From NCBI GenBank assembly GCA_002730525.1, contig PCAK01000008.1:1-64000 (forward strand): a stretch of 64,000 nt of DNA, in the 5' to 3' direction. This DNA is from Acidobacteriota bacterium (GTDB taxonomy: Bacteria > Acidobacteriota > Vicinamibacteria > Vicinamibacterales > UBA823). The position numbers and the translations under genes were made by a program. Positions 52,962 to 60,867 of this stretch are shown piece after piece; the first letter of the stretch is position 1, and every line of letters begins with the position of its first letter. A model generated the notes under the pieces. It was not told the origin of the DNA. It did no database searches and saw only the letters and a list, made by a program, of their open reading frames with translations.

Positions 52962-53417
52962 TTAGCCAGTGTCCAGCTGGTGAGGGCGTCCTGCTCGTCG
53001 CTCGACAGCAGCGTCCCCCCCCTCCTTAGCCTGTATTCGCCACAAGTGAAACTGACCTTTGTCTCTATGCTGCCTATCGAACAAGATGGTGGTCAGTGTC
53101 CCTTGCGAATCCACTTCTCGCAATCCCTCATCTATTGGCTCAAGAGAAAACACCCTCAATGCCCGCCCATAAGCCGGAACTGAGACTCTGACGCGCCCGT
53201 CCTCCTGGATGCGATACGTTCCTCCATACACCTGGTTGGATGAAAGGTCTGCAGTATCGAAGCCGAGGACATCGACTTCGGTATCGGTCTGAACGACGAG
53301 GTGCGTGCGTCCTGACACGCTCTCGTAGACCTCTCCAATCGGGAGTTGGCTAGATGAACCGCAGCCGCAAGCAGCAATAGCGACCAGGACGGCGACAGCG
53401 GCGACGAGCGGCTTCAT
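52962..53417 (-). CDS. Lipoprotein module upstream of the Sel1 repeats, 151 aa in this frame
   Basis: The signal sequence VAAVAVLVAIAACGCGSS contains a lipobox-like Cys. The next 110 residues are a small beta-rich domain (HLVVQTDTEVDVLGFDTADL and RVRVSVPAYGRALRVF). After QAKEGG the frame crosses the G8 tract (53015-53022) and the remaining 18 residues look random, whereas the other frame continues as Sel1 repeats. The native product was therefore probably one lipoprotein of about 300 residues, now split by a one-base slip. Confidence 0.7.
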   Translation of the reverse strand: MKPLVAAVAVLVAIAACGCGSSSQLPIGEVYESVSGRTHLVVQTDTEVDVLGFDTADLSSNQVYGGTYRIQEDGRVRVSVPAYGRALRVFSLEPIDEGLREVDSQGTLTTILFDRQHRDKGQFHLWRIQAKEGGDAAVERRAGRPHQLDTG

Positions 53418-53504
53418 GCGGCGCTCCTCAGGGGAACAGGGTGTAGACGTTAAGCATACCCTGCTGAGCGACAGGGAGGCGCTACGGGACAGGGTCGCCG
53501 GTCG

Positions 53505-54059
53505 TCAGGCGCCGGGCGGCTCCTCGCGACGCGTGCGATAGCGGGCGACCCGCGTGGCGATATCGGCGCGCGAGGTGTCGATGGGCCCCCGGAAGAAGGC
53601 GCCGTCGTCCATGACGATTCGCGCTGCCACCAGTCGGCCTTCGACGTGCGAGGTGTGACGCAGCTCGGTTCGCTCTTCCGCGGTCACTGTGCCCTTGACC
53701 GTGCCGAGAATCGTGACCGACTTCGCGAAGACCCGGCCATCGACACATCCCTTCACGCCGATCGCAACGCCGTGCTCAGGAAGATCGACGGTGCCCTCCA
53801 TCCGGCCGTTGATGATCACGTGTTCGCTCGCATGCAGTTCGCCCTTGATGATCACGGACGGGCCGATCGACGTCACGGCTTCGGCTGTTGCTCGGTCGAA
53901 AGGAGGACGCGATTCCGCCGTCGAATCGAAGGGAACGACGTGGCTACCGGCCGCGGGTCTGGGCATCGGACGAAGCGATTGTGCCCGATCGGTTCGTGCG
54001 ACGCAAGGCACCTGGAACGGGCGGCTAGTGGCTGGGATAGGACGATGTGTCGCGAGCAT
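53505..54059 (-). CDS. Bactofilin, accessory-region copy, 184 aa
   Basis: The beta-helix core is SVIIKGELHASEHVIINGRM, then VFAKSVTILGTVKGTVTAEE, with flanking flexible ends. It resembles the backbone bactofilin at 21992 in layout but not closely in sequence. The N-terminal 60 residues before the core are unstructured. ATG 53966 (MPRPAAGSH) is a possible shorter start. The frame end lies 87 bp past the lipoprotein gene start, so the two may be co-transcribed. Confidence 0.88.
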   Translation of the reverse strand: MLATHRPIPATSRPFQVPCVARTDRAQSLRPMPRPAAGSHVVPFDSTAESRPPFDRATAEAVTSIGPSVIIKGELHASEHVIINGRMEGTVDLPEHGVAIGVKGCVDGRVFAKSVTILGTVKGTVTAEERTELRHTSHVEGRLVAARIVMDDGAFFRGPIDTSRADIATRVARYRTRREEPPGA

Positions 54060-54225
54060 CGACGATCAGTGGATGCAGCGCCGGGATCAGGCGATCGAGG
54101 GCGGTCACGAGGGTGCGTCTGATCTCACCCGCGGCGGTGAGGTCGTCGTCGGTCGCTGTTGCCTCGAGGCGCAAGCGTAGCCGATCATGGCCGACCTCGG
54201 TAGAACGGGGTCGGGCGTCCGTCAC
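54025..54225 (-). CDS. Small hypothetical protein, 66 aa, upstream of the bactofilin
   Basis: Third codon positions are strongly GC-rich, as in real genes here, and the helical sequence (LRLRLEATATDDDLTAAGEI, then LVTALDRLIPALHPLIVDA) is protein-like. The GTG start at 54225 has no clear ribosome site. It overlaps the bactofilin's longer start by 35 bp. No family is recognised. Confidence 0.45.
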   Translation of the reverse strand: MTDARPRSTEVGHDRLRLRLEATATDDDLTAAGEIRRTLVTALDRLIPALHPLIVDARDTSSYPSH

Positions 54226-54343
54226 CTTGGTCGATCATGGCCGTTCGTGGTGCCGTGTCCCGGAACTTCTTGCAAGTTCTTGCAAGGCGGCTGAGCGTGA
54301 AATCCGCGCCAGCACTAGACAATATGCTACAGGAGGATCTTCA

Positions 54344-54691
54344 ATGACAGAAACGAAGTGGGGCGATTGGACCTACAACGCTGACAACTTCACGTTGACC
54401 TTTCAACGTGGAGACGATCACTACGAGGTAGACCTCGACGAGTGCGAGGACTCAGCCCAGATTCTCGATTGGCTGGCTCAGGCTAGGAAGGTCTGGATGA
54501 CTCCCGAGGACACTGGGCACCTGTTGAATGCGCTCGACGCCGTCCTAGGCCTTCAGGGCAACGTGTGTGGCCTAGGAGATGGCAAGACTATCCACCCGAG
54601 AGAGGTGGCGGTGTCCCGTGGATTTGCGGTTCACCTCAAGGCGAGAAGTGCCGCTAGAAACCCGATGTTCGAGTTGCTTGGGACGACTTAG
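54344..54691 (+). CDS. Hypothetical protein, 115 aa
   Basis: A perfect AGGAGG lies 7 bases before the ATG. The protein is acidic in its middle (DDHYEVDLDECEDSAQILDW) and mixed alpha/beta, without membrane segments or known motifs. GC content and codon use are lower in GC than the backbone genes, suggesting transfer. It ends 41 bp before copy C of the 30-bp repeat. Confidence 0.7.
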   Translation: MTETKWGDWTYNADNFTLTFQRGDDHYEVDLDECEDSAQILDWLAQARKVWMTPEDTGHLLNALDAVLGLQGNVCGLGDGKTIHPREVAVSRGFAVHLKARSAARNPMFELLGTT

Positions 54692-54732
54692 GCGTGAGGC
54701 AGGGCAGAGAGCGTTCCCACCGACGGCTGCGT

Positions 54733-54762
54733 CTACCGCCCCGTCGGCACCCGGGCCTGGAG
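54733..54762. repeat. Dispersed 30-bp repeat, copy C
   Basis: Matches copies A and B (964-993, 1974-2003) at 28 of 30 positions and in the same orientation. As with the others it lies just downstream of a minus-strand coding segment, here 21 bp past the amidohydrolase fragment's stop. Confidence 0.75.
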
Positions 54763-54783
54763 TTCGGAGGACCCGTTGGCTCG

Positions 54784-55060
54784 CTAGCGTTCGTAGACTA
54801 CTTCTCCCCTAAAGACCGTCGTGTCGACCTCCGTCTGATGGATCTCGGTTTCGGGAATCTCGATGAGGTTCTGATCCAACACGACCATGTCCGCCGACTT
54901 GCCAACCTCGATTGACCCGAACTCTGCATCGTAGCCACGGCCGAGGGCCTCTGCACCTCCCAACGTGAAACCTCGGATGGCCTGTTCCACGGATATCGCC
55001 TGCTCGGCGTTGACGGTCCCATACTCGTCGGTCCCGGGCATCTGCCGGGTCACCCCCATG
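54784..55060 (-). pseudogene. C-terminal fragment of an amidohydrolase (YtcJ-like)
   Basis: GVTRQMPGTDEYGTVNAEQA, then RGFTLGGAEALGRGYDAEFG, IEVGKSADMVVLDQNLIEIP and TVFRGEVVYER make up the well-conserved last 90 residues of amidohydrolase 3 enzymes. The metal-binding barrel upstream is missing, replaced near 55055 by the opposite-strand zinc-ribbon gene. It is a remnant left by rearrangement. Confidence 0.8.
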
Positions 55061-55333
55061 AGCCTGCTCGACACGTTGTCAGCCTTCTTCTCTCGTCCAG
55101 TCGAGGAGACCGCCGACGATGCCCCCGAGGGTGTCTGCCCCAACTGCTGGGGCCGGTACGAGTACGATGGCGAGATCCGGCAGGTCGCCCGGGACCGTCA
55201 GGTCGACGTGAACAACGGCGTCGCGCGCTACGCTTTCATCCAAGACTTCGTGGTTGAGCACATCGACGGGATCCGGCTCCGCAACGACGACCGCGGGTTC
55301 GTCTGCCCGAAGTGCGGGACCCGCCACCGCTGA
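55058..55333 (+). CDS. Zinc-ribbon hypothetical protein, 91 aa
   Basis: MSLLDTLSAFFSRPVEE starts at ATG 55058. Two CxxC pairs (VCPNCWGRYEYDG and FVCPKCGTRHR at the very end) make a zinc ribbon with a long insert that includes DVNNGVARYAFIQDF. Small proteins of this build occur in many proteobacteria, with unknown role. It sits tightly against the broken amidohydrolase on the other strand. A longer frame from 54965 runs antisense through that fragment and is not favoured. Confidence 0.7.
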   Translation: MSLLDTLSAFFSRPVEETADDAPEGVCPNCWGRYEYDGEIRQVARDRQVDVNNGVARYAFIQDFVVEHIDGIRLRNDDRGFVCPKCGTRHR

Positions 55334-55344
55334 ACGGTCAGCAC

Positions 55345-56505
55345 CTACCGGCTCAGAAGATCTTCAACCTTGGCCATGACGGTCGGCCATCGATAGTGCT
55401 CGTTCACGTATGCGAGGCCCTGTTGCCCCAGCTGGGTCGAGATCTTCTGGTCGCTGACCAGCAGATCGAGGCCTGCAGCGAATTCGCTTGCGCTCTCATA
55501 GTAGAGACCGCCGTTGGCACGGAGGGTCTGCCCTCTAGTCACTTTGCATCGCCCGTTGACGAGGACCGGCAAGCCGTGGTTCCAGGCCTCCAGCAGGACT
55601 AGGCTCAGGCTTTCGTTCCGAGAGGGCATGAGCAGGACCTTGGCGTTTTGGAGCAAGGCTGTGCGCTGGCGATCGTTCACGTAGCCCAGATGCGTGATGC
55701 GCGGGTGCTCTGGAACGTCCATGAACGCCTCGCCCGCCAAGACCAGTTGGGTGTTCCTTGGCGTGGCGTCGAGGTAGCGGAGAAAGTGTTGAAGCAGCGT
55801 CTGGCAGCGCTTGTTCGGATCGACTCGTCCTAGGTAGAGCGCGAAGGATTCCCCAACCTTCGAACCCTGGAAGTCAACGGCTCCTCTGGCCCCGAGGGCG
55901 GGTTCCAGTCCCGACCCAACGATCGCGGATACGGGCAACGCGCTGGCGGCCTGGGCAGCAACGAGTTCGGCTTCTTCGGGAGTCAAGAAGAGATAGCTGC
56001 GCGGTAACGTGAAGAAGGTTCGGACACTACGTAGATGGATGGCCGCATCTTCCTCTGCGGTTGGAACGAGCACGGCGCGGTCGGCGACTCGAGGTACCCC
56101 GAAGAACGACGGGTAGTAGCGGTAGCTCCAAAACAGGACACGGTCGTACTCCGAACCACCAGTCTCCAGATGATCGAGCAGCTCCGGGGTCTCGGGACCG
56201 TTTTCCCTGAACCAGAGTTCTTCCTCTTCGGCTGTTCCGTCTCCTGAAAATACCAGCTCGCTCAGCTCCGCGAATCGCTTGGTCCGACGCTGCCGCACGG
56301 CACGAAAACGTCTGACGCGGACGGGCCCCACTCTCGTCGAGCCTGGATCAAACTCGTTTCGCCAAGTTATGTGGCTCCTCGCACAGCTGGTCAGGACCGT
56401 GACGTCGTGCTTCGCGGCCAGACGCTCGACCATGGCGCGGCAGTGCGCTTCCGAGCCTCCAACCACGCCAGGCCCGTATCGCTGGATCACGACCCCGAGT
56501 TTCAT
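55345..56505 (-). CDS. Glycosyltransferase (GT4/GT1 type), 386 aa
   Basis: KLGVVIQRYGPGVVGGSEAH is the typical start, with GGSEAHCRAMVERLA as the acceptor loop. The donor region has LYLGRVDPNKRCQTLLQHF and MPSRNESLSLVLLEAWNHGL, where the second Glu binds the nucleotide sugar. It is separate from the main polysaccharide locus and overlaps a partner gene (56502-56999) by 4 bp. Accessory surface glycan modification is likely; sugar unknown. Confidence 0.88.
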   Translation of the reverse strand: MKLGVVIQRYGPGVVGGSEAHCRAMVERLAAKHDVTVLTSCARSHITWRNEFDPGSTRVGPVRVRRFRAVRQRRTKRFAELSELVFSGDGTAEEEELWFRENGPETPELLDHLETGGSEYDRVLFWSYRYYPSFFGVPRVADRAVLVPTAEEDAAIHLRSVRTFFTLPRSYLFLTPEEAELVAAQAASALPVSAIVGSGLEPALGARGAVDFQGSKVGESFALYLGRVDPNKRCQTLLQHFLRYLDATPRNTQLVLAGEAFMDVPEHPRITHLGYVNDRQRTALLQNAKVLLMPSRNESLSLVLLEAWNHGLPVLVNGRCKVTRGQTLRANGGLYYESASEFAAGLDLLVSDQKISTQLGQQGLAYVNEHYRWPTVMAKVEDLLSR

Positions 56506-56999
56506 GACGATGACCGAGTCTCGGCGAATTGCTGCAGCTGGCTGAGATCCCGGCGGAGGCGGATGTTCTCTGCCGCGAGCAGTTCAAGACAAGCGAACAT
56601 GGTCACGTTCAGATTGTTCTGCCGCCTGAAGTTTTCTCGACCGTATTCGTGAAACACACGGAACAAGGGGAGTAGCAAGTGACGCTTCAAGGCGCTGATC
56701 GCTGGACCGACGACCCGCCGATGGCTAGGAAAGCGCAGGTAGGTCTTGAGCCGCCAGTCTGCGTCTCGGTCTCTGAGGAGCCTCGGCAGCGAGAGGGCGA
56801 GTGCAAGAGAGCCTTGCGAGGCGGGTTCGTTGAGGTCGTCGCTCACGTTGACAGCCTGCTCGAAGAATGCTTTGACCTCGGCCGATGAGTGCCCGTCGGT
56901 CGACGCTGTCGCCTGCCCTTCCCGTATCTTCCGCTTGATGGATGTCATGATTTCCTCAACGTTGAGGAACCCAGAGTGGGTATGGTCGGTTGGACTCAT
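56502..56999 (-). CDS. Hypothetical glycosyltransferase-partner protein, 165 aa
   Basis: Helical protein with the pattern LNVEEIMTSIKRKIREG at the start and FRVFHEYGRENFRRQNNLNV followed by LELLAAENIRLRRDL near the end. Proteins with this ending (linked to a methyltransferase or glycosyltransferase) are common in surface-glycan clusters. The last helices look coiled-coil-like. The gene overlaps the glycosyltransferase by 4 bp (ATGA), so they are translated together. Confidence 0.7.
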   Translation of the reverse strand: MSPTDHTHSGFLNVEEIMTSIKRKIREGQATASTDGHSSAEVKAFFEQAVNVSDDLNEPASQGSLALALSLPRLLRDRDADWRLKTYLRFPSHRRVVGPAISALKRHLLLPLFRVFHEYGRENFRRQNNLNVTMFACLELLAAENIRLRRDLSQLQQFAETRSSS

Positions 57000-57089
57000 C
57001 GCACGTCTCCGCTACCCCCGGTGTCTAACGGGGACTCGATCTGATCCAGGCCAAGCGGACGCCGCCCGCCAGCGTCGTAGGCGGTCCGC

Positions 57090-57109
57090 GAAAACAGGGC
57101 CAATTGTAG
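57090..57109. repeat. 20-bp dispersed repeat, copy 2 (TACAAT box on the minus strand)
   Basis: Matches 3329-3348 at 19 of 20 positions. On the minus strand TACAAT lies about 91 bp upstream of the start of the gene ending at 56502, so it may be its -10 element. Confidence 0.55.
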
Positions 57110-57187
57110 ATCCCATGCCGAGGGGTGAGGCCGGAAAGTCGGGTCCCCAGGAATCAACTGACCTGCCCCCAGTGGTCGTACCAGTTG

Positions 57188-58030
57188 CTACGAGAGCGCG
57201 AAGTTCATAGTGAGTCCGCCGAGTGGCACTGGTTGAACGGCCTCCGGTGCCGGCGGACGATAGCCCAGCGCGCTATGCGGTCGCACTGTGTTGTACTCCC
57301 ACCGCCACCGTTCGATCAAGACCTTCGCCTCCGTCAGCGTATAGAAGATCTCGCGGTCGAGGAATTCATCACGCAGCTTGCCGTTGAACGATTCCACGTA
57401 GCCGTTCTCCCACGGACTGCCCGGCTCGATGAACAACGTCTGCACCTCCAAGGCTTCGAGCCAGAGCCGGATGAGCGCCGCCGTGAATTCCGGCCCGTTG
57501 TCCGACCGAATGTAGGTCGGCAGGCCATGCGTCGCGAAGAGCTCGGCCAAGGTCTCCAGCACATCGGTCGCTCGCAAACGCCGGGCGACGACGATGGCCA
57601 GGCACTCCCGCGAGTACTCATCCACGACCGTCAAGATCTTCAGCGGCCGGCCGTCGTGGGTCCGCTCCGCCACGAAGTCGTACGCCCAGACGTGGTGCCG
57701 ATACTCGGGGCGGCGCCGGATGCACGACCCGTCCGTGAGCCAGAGCCGGCCGCGTTTCGGTTGTTTCTGGGGGACTTTCAGCCCCTCCCGTCGCCAGAGC
57801 CGGGCGATCCGTTTGTGATTCACGCGCCAGCCTTCGCCCTGTAACAGCCCTGTGACCCGCCGATACCCATAGCGTCCATACTGCGTCGCCAACGCGATCA
57901 TCCGCGCCACCAGCCGCGGCTCGTCGTCCAGGACGACCGCGGGATGGCGTTCGGTCGCCCGCGGCTGGCCTAGCACTCGGCACGCCCGCCGCTCCGACAC
58001 GCCCGGCAGCTGACGGCGCACGTGCGCCAC
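57188..58030 (-). CDS. IS3-family transposase OrfB (DDE integrase)
   Basis: The catalytic triad is WAYDFVAERTHDG (first Asp), SDNGPEFTAALIR (second Asp) and SPWENGYVESFNGKLRDEF (Glu). The N-terminal HTH-like region reads RYGYRRVTGLLQGEGW. The functional protein is normally the OrfAB fusion made by -1 frameshifting. In the fusion frame the protein continues upstream as LLSPPRRRQAVAHV to the slippery site at 58060. No stop interrupts it, so the element may be active. Confidence 0.92.
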   Translation of the reverse strand: MAHVRRQLPGVSERRACRVLGQPRATERHPAVVLDDEPRLVARMIALATQYGRYGYRRVTGLLQGEGWRVNHKRIARLWRREGLKVPQKQPKRGRLWLTDGSCIRRRPEYRHHVWAYDFVAERTHDGRPLKILTVVDEYSRECLAIVVARRLRATDVLETLAELFATHGLPTYIRSDNGPEFTAALIRLWLEALEVQTLFIEPGSPWENGYVESFNGKLRDEFLDREIFYTLTEAKVLIERWRWEYNTVRPHSALGYRPPAPEAVQPVPLGGLTMNFALS

Positions 58031-58053
58031 CGCCTGCCGGCGTCGGGGCGGGC

Positions 58054-58332
58054 TCAGAAGTTTCCCGAGGCCACCTCTTTGAGGATCGCGTTATCGAGCG
58101 CCGGGTCCGACACCAAGCGCTTCAGGCGGGTGTTCTCTTGCTCGAGTGCCTTCAACCGCTTCGCCTGGTCGAGGCGCAAGCCGCCGTACTCCTTCCGCCA
58201 CCGGTAGTAGGTCTGCTCGCTGATGGCGAGCTTCTTACACACCTGCGGGACGTGCAGCCCCCAGCCGAGCTCGACCTCGGCCTGGCGCAGTTTCGTGACG
58301 ATTTGCTCCGTACTGAATCGCTTGCGTGGCAT
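58054..58332 (-). CDS. IS3-family transposase OrfA (helix-turn-helix)
   Basis: KRFSTEQIVTKLRQAEVELG and LAISEQTYYRWRKEYGGLR form the DNA-binding helix-turn-helix, followed by a leucine-zipper-like region (LKALEQENTRLKRLVSD). It ends at TGA 58054-58056. Just before the stop is G GGA AAC (58060-58066 on the minus strand), a canonical -1 slippery heptamer that would produce the OrfAB transposase. Confidence 0.92.
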   Translation of the reverse strand: MPRKRFSTEQIVTKLRQAEVELGWGLHVPQVCKKLAISEQTYYRWRKEYGGLRLDQAKRLKALEQENTRLKRLVSDPALDNAILKEVASGNF

Positions 58333-58386
58333 CGTGCCGCCTGCTGAAACGCCCGAAATCCTACCACTCGGGCTGGATCGGGTTCA

Positions 58387-59249
58387 GGAGGCAACGTCAA
58401 AACGACTTGGGTCCTCAGCATGGTTCGATGCGTGTTGGATGGAAAGGACTTCATGGGACAGCCGACCTTGAAGGGGCCGGTTGTCTACCTCACCGAAGAA
58501 CACGACTCGACGTTCAGGGAGGCTCTTGGCCGAGCTGGGCTGCTTGGTCATGCTGATCTCCATGTCCTGAGCTACGGCGAGGCGTGGGGTGTGGCGTGGC
58601 CGATGATCATGGTGAGCGCTGTAGAGCAATGGCTAGCTGTTGGCGCCAAGCTCTTAGTAGTGGACACGTTCCCGCAGTTCGCTGGACTTGTGGGTGACAA
58701 CGAGAACAGTGCCGGCCACGTTCTGCAGGCGTTCCAGCCTCTACGTTGGGCAGCGGATCAGGGGTCTGCGGTCATTGCGGTGAGGCACGAGCGAAAAAGT
58801 GGGGCGGGGTCGGCGATTCGGCCCGGGGCAGCAATGCCTTCACCGCTGCGGCCGACATCGTCATCTCGATTCGACGGGCCGAGGGGAACGGGCGAGCGTC
58901 GATCCGCCAACTGCACACGCTGTCTCGATTCAGTGGCTCGCCGGAGGAGTTGACCATCGAGTTGACTGATGACGGGTTCGTGAGCCTGGGTGATTCAGCG
59001 GCAGTCGCAGTGGCAGAGGCAGTCGACCGGATCTCGAAGTTGGTTCCTGGAGAGGAGCCCGAAGCCCTAACCCTTGACCAGATTGTCAAGACTAGTGGGA
59101 TTCGGCGCACCTCGGCCCAAAAGGGCCTCGACGAGTTGTTGGCCGACGGCCGCGTCAAGCAGTCTGGTAAGGGTGTGAAGGGCAACCTCAAGTGCTACTG
59201 GGCTCCAATTCATTCTGCCGCAACTCCGGTCCCAGTGGAGGCGGAATGA
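58387..59249 (+). pseudogene. RepA-like AAA ATPase, truncated at the 5' end and frameshifted
   Basis: From the IS end the frame reads GGNVKTTWVLSMV, a Walker A loop in which the Gly before Lys is Val or lost. KGPVVYLTEEHD, then KLLVVDTFPQFAGL (Walker B) and AVIAVRHERKSG follow. Near 58805 the frame shifts by one, and the protein goes on as SARGSNAFTAAADIVISIRR and LHTLSRFSG to a winged-helix end (ALTLDQIVKTSGIRRTSAQ). This is the AAA_25 primase-helicase partner found in many integrative elements. Missing 5' half, damaged P-loop and frameshift make it dead. Confidence 0.75.
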
Positions 59250-59515
59250 ATCGACCTATGCCACCGCCCGCGTGGCTGACCGTCGTCGAGGCCGCACAGC
59301 ATGCCCGCTGCGGGACGAAGCTCATCTACCGGGAGGTCAACGCCGGGCGGCTCCAGGCCGTGCGGGTCGGTGGACGGAGGGAAATACGTCTGACGGCGGC
59401 GTGGGTCGATAACTGGCTGCTCGCAACTATTCCGGCACACCAACCTCCGGCTACCATCCCCGCGCAGCCGCATGACGCGGCGGCGGAGGGGGGAGACCAT
59501 GGCTCGACACCGTAA
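59246..59515 (+). CDS. Excisionase-type helix-turn-helix protein, 89 aa
   Basis: WLTVVEAAQHARCGTKLIYR, then EVNAGRLQAVRVGGRREIRL is the MerR-like winged-helix of DNA-binding excisionase-family proteins. ATG 59246 overlaps the ATPase stop (ATGA), and the end overlaps the integrase start by 17 bp. It likely controls excision together with the integrase. The C-terminal Pro/Ala-rich tail is variable. Confidence 0.85.
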   Translation: MNRPMPPPAWLTVVEAAQHARCGTKLIYREVNAGRLQAVRVGGRREIRLTAAWVDNWLLATIPAHQPPATIPAQPHDAAAEGGDHGSTP

Positions 59516-60722
59516 CGGTGGGCTCCGTAAGATCTGCGGCTGCCCGCGTACCCGGTGGCCCAAGTGTTCGCATGGGTGGTATGTCAACTTCCAGTGGGAC
59601 GGGACGCACTACCGCTTCAGCTTGGACCGGCAACTCGGACGCCACATCGAGAGTAAGACTGAGGCGAAGTCTGAGGCAGATCGGCTCCGTTCGGCGATTC
59701 GCGAAGGCGGCCATCGGGGAGGCCATCCCTCCGAGATCGCGCCGGGCGATCTGACGCTGGAGGCGTACAGTGCGAAGTTCCTGGAGGGCTACTCGAAGGC
59801 GCGAGGGAAAGTGACGTGGCGCGAGGACGACATGATCCTCGCGCAGATCGCCGCCTTCGAGATCGACGGGCAGCGACTCGGTGACAAGCGATTGTCAGCC
59901 GCCACCGAGGACGACTTTGAGGCGTTCATGCGCGACCTGAAGACGAAGGGGCGGGCCGCGTCAACCCGAAACCACTACGTCCAGGTCATCAAGGCCATGT
60001 TCAAGTGGGCCGTGCGCAAGAAGTATCTCGCGAACAATCCGATCAGCGGGGATTCGGACATTCGGCGCGAGAAGATCGCTCGTCGCCAGCGTCGGCTCCA
60101 GGGGGACGAAGAGGATCGGCTCTTGGCTGCGGCGAACCCTCGGCTCCAGCGGCTGATCGTCGCCGCACTGGAGACGGGCTGTCGGCGCAAAGAGTTGCTG
60201 ACGCTGCAATGGAAGGACGTGGACCTGGGCGCCGGTGCCCTCCGCATCCAGGCGGAACACGCGAAGGACCGGGAGGCGCGGCCCATCCCGATCTCGAGCC
60301 GGTTAGCGGGCGTGTTGGAGATGGGGCGCACCGACCCGGCGGGTGCCCCCCTCGGGCCGTTGGCCTACGTCTTCGGCAACGAGGTCGGCGACCCCATCGG
60401 TTCGCCACAGACGGCGTGGGAGAACGCCTGCCGGAAGGCCGGGATTGCTGACCTCCGCTTCCACGATCTCCGACACGAAGCCGGCTCTCGCTTCCTCGAA
60501 GGCCGCATGCCGCTGCATCACGTGAGGGAGATGCTCGGCCATGCGAGCCTGTCCACGACGAACACCTACCTCAACGTCACGGGCCACGACCTGCGCGAGT
60601 CGATGCGACGGCTCGACAAGGAGCGAGAATGTTGCAAGGTCGTTGCAAGTTCGGGCGAACACGACCAACGGCTACCTTGCAACGAGGAAGTCCCGCGACC
60701 CGGTAAGCGACTGACTCACTGA
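59499..60722 (+). CDS. Tyrosine recombinase/integrase, 407 aa
   Basis: An N-terminal zinc-like segment (ICGCPRTRWPKCSHGWYVNF) and SAM-like core-binding domain (residues 90-190) precede the catalytic domain: Arg in ALETGCRRKELLTLQW, HxxR in FHDLRHEAGSRFLEG, GH in MLGHASLSTTNTYLN with the nucleophile Tyr. ATG 59499 has GGAGGGGGGA upstream. It lies 10 bp from the 3' end of tRNA-Gly, which is therefore the likely attachment site. Confidence 0.94.
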   Translation: MARHRNGGLRKICGCPRTRWPKCSHGWYVNFQWDGTHYRFSLDRQLGRHIESKTEAKSEADRLRSAIREGGHRGGHPSEIAPGDLTLEAYSAKFLEGYSKARGKVTWREDDMILAQIAAFEIDGQRLGDKRLSAATEDDFEAFMRDLKTKGRAASTRNHYVQVIKAMFKWAVRKKYLANNPISGDSDIRREKIARRQRRLQGDEEDRLLAAANPRLQRLIVAALETGCRRKELLTLQWKDVDLGAGALRIQAEHAKDREARPIPISSRLAGVLEMGRTDPAGAPLGPLAYVFGNEVGDPIGSPQTAWENACRKAGIADLRFHDLRHEAGSRFLEGRMPLHHVREMLGHASLSTTNTYLNVTGHDLRESMRRLDKERECCKVVASSGEHDQRLPCNEEVPRPGKRLTH

Positions 60723-60732
60723 TGGTTAGGTT

Positions 60733-60807
60733 TGGAGCGGGAGACGGGGATCGAACCCGCGACCAACGGCTTGGGAAGCCGTGACTCTACCACTGAGCTA
60801 CTCCCGC
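60733..60807 (-). tRNA. tRNA-Gly (anticodon CCC), CCA encoded
   Basis: Acceptor GCGGGAG pairs with CTCCCGC, D arm AGCTCAGTGGTAGAGT, anticodon loop TTCCCAA giving CCC, T arm CGCGGG-TTCGATC-CCCG. The CCA is at 60733-60735. Its 3' end faces the integrase gene 10 bp away, so it is the probable attachment site of accessory region 2. Confidence 0.95.
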
Positions 60808-60824
60808 TTCGGGCCAGGCGTCGT

Positions 60825-60833
60825 ATTGTAGCA
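60825..60833 (-). promoter_or_regulatory. Extended -10 promoter for tRNA-Gly
   Basis: On the minus strand TGCTACAAT, with its last base 18 bp upstream of the tRNA 5' end. A clear -35 box is not seen. Confidence 0.55.
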
Positions 60834-60867
60834 GACGCCGCGCGGTGCTCGGACGCCGCGCTCGGCG

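Larger units (their letters stand above)
57159..58386 (-). mobile_element. IS3-family insertion sequence, about 1.23 kb
   Basis: It holds orfA and orfB on the minus strand. Ends are set by TGACCTGCCCCC at 57159 and, inverted at 58386, TGAACCCGATCC; both continue to an AGTGGT, giving imperfect inverted repeats. No target duplication is visible at the flanks. The right end runs straight into the Walker A region of the ATPase pseudogene, whose first half is missing, which suggests a deletion next to the element. Confidence 0.75.
52316..60732. mobile_element. Accessory region 2, with an integrative element ending at tRNA-Gly (left edge unresolved)
   Basis: The right edge is firm: excisionase and tyrosine integrase genes run up to the 3' end of tRNA-Gly, the classic insertion geometry. 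The left edge is uncertain. No second copy of the tRNA-Gly 3' end was found by eye, and an IS3 element has disturbed the region. Cargo is mixed: split lipoprotein, bactofilin, amidohydrolase fragment, zinc-ribbon protein and glycosyltransferase. The interval up to tRNA-Pro is given as an outer limit. Confidence 0.55.

Noticed and set aside
52316-60732. Second copy of the tRNA-Gly 3' end marking the left attachment site
   Set aside because: Looked for GCGGGAGACGGGG-like sequence through the region by eye and found none; a computed search could still reveal a degraded copy.
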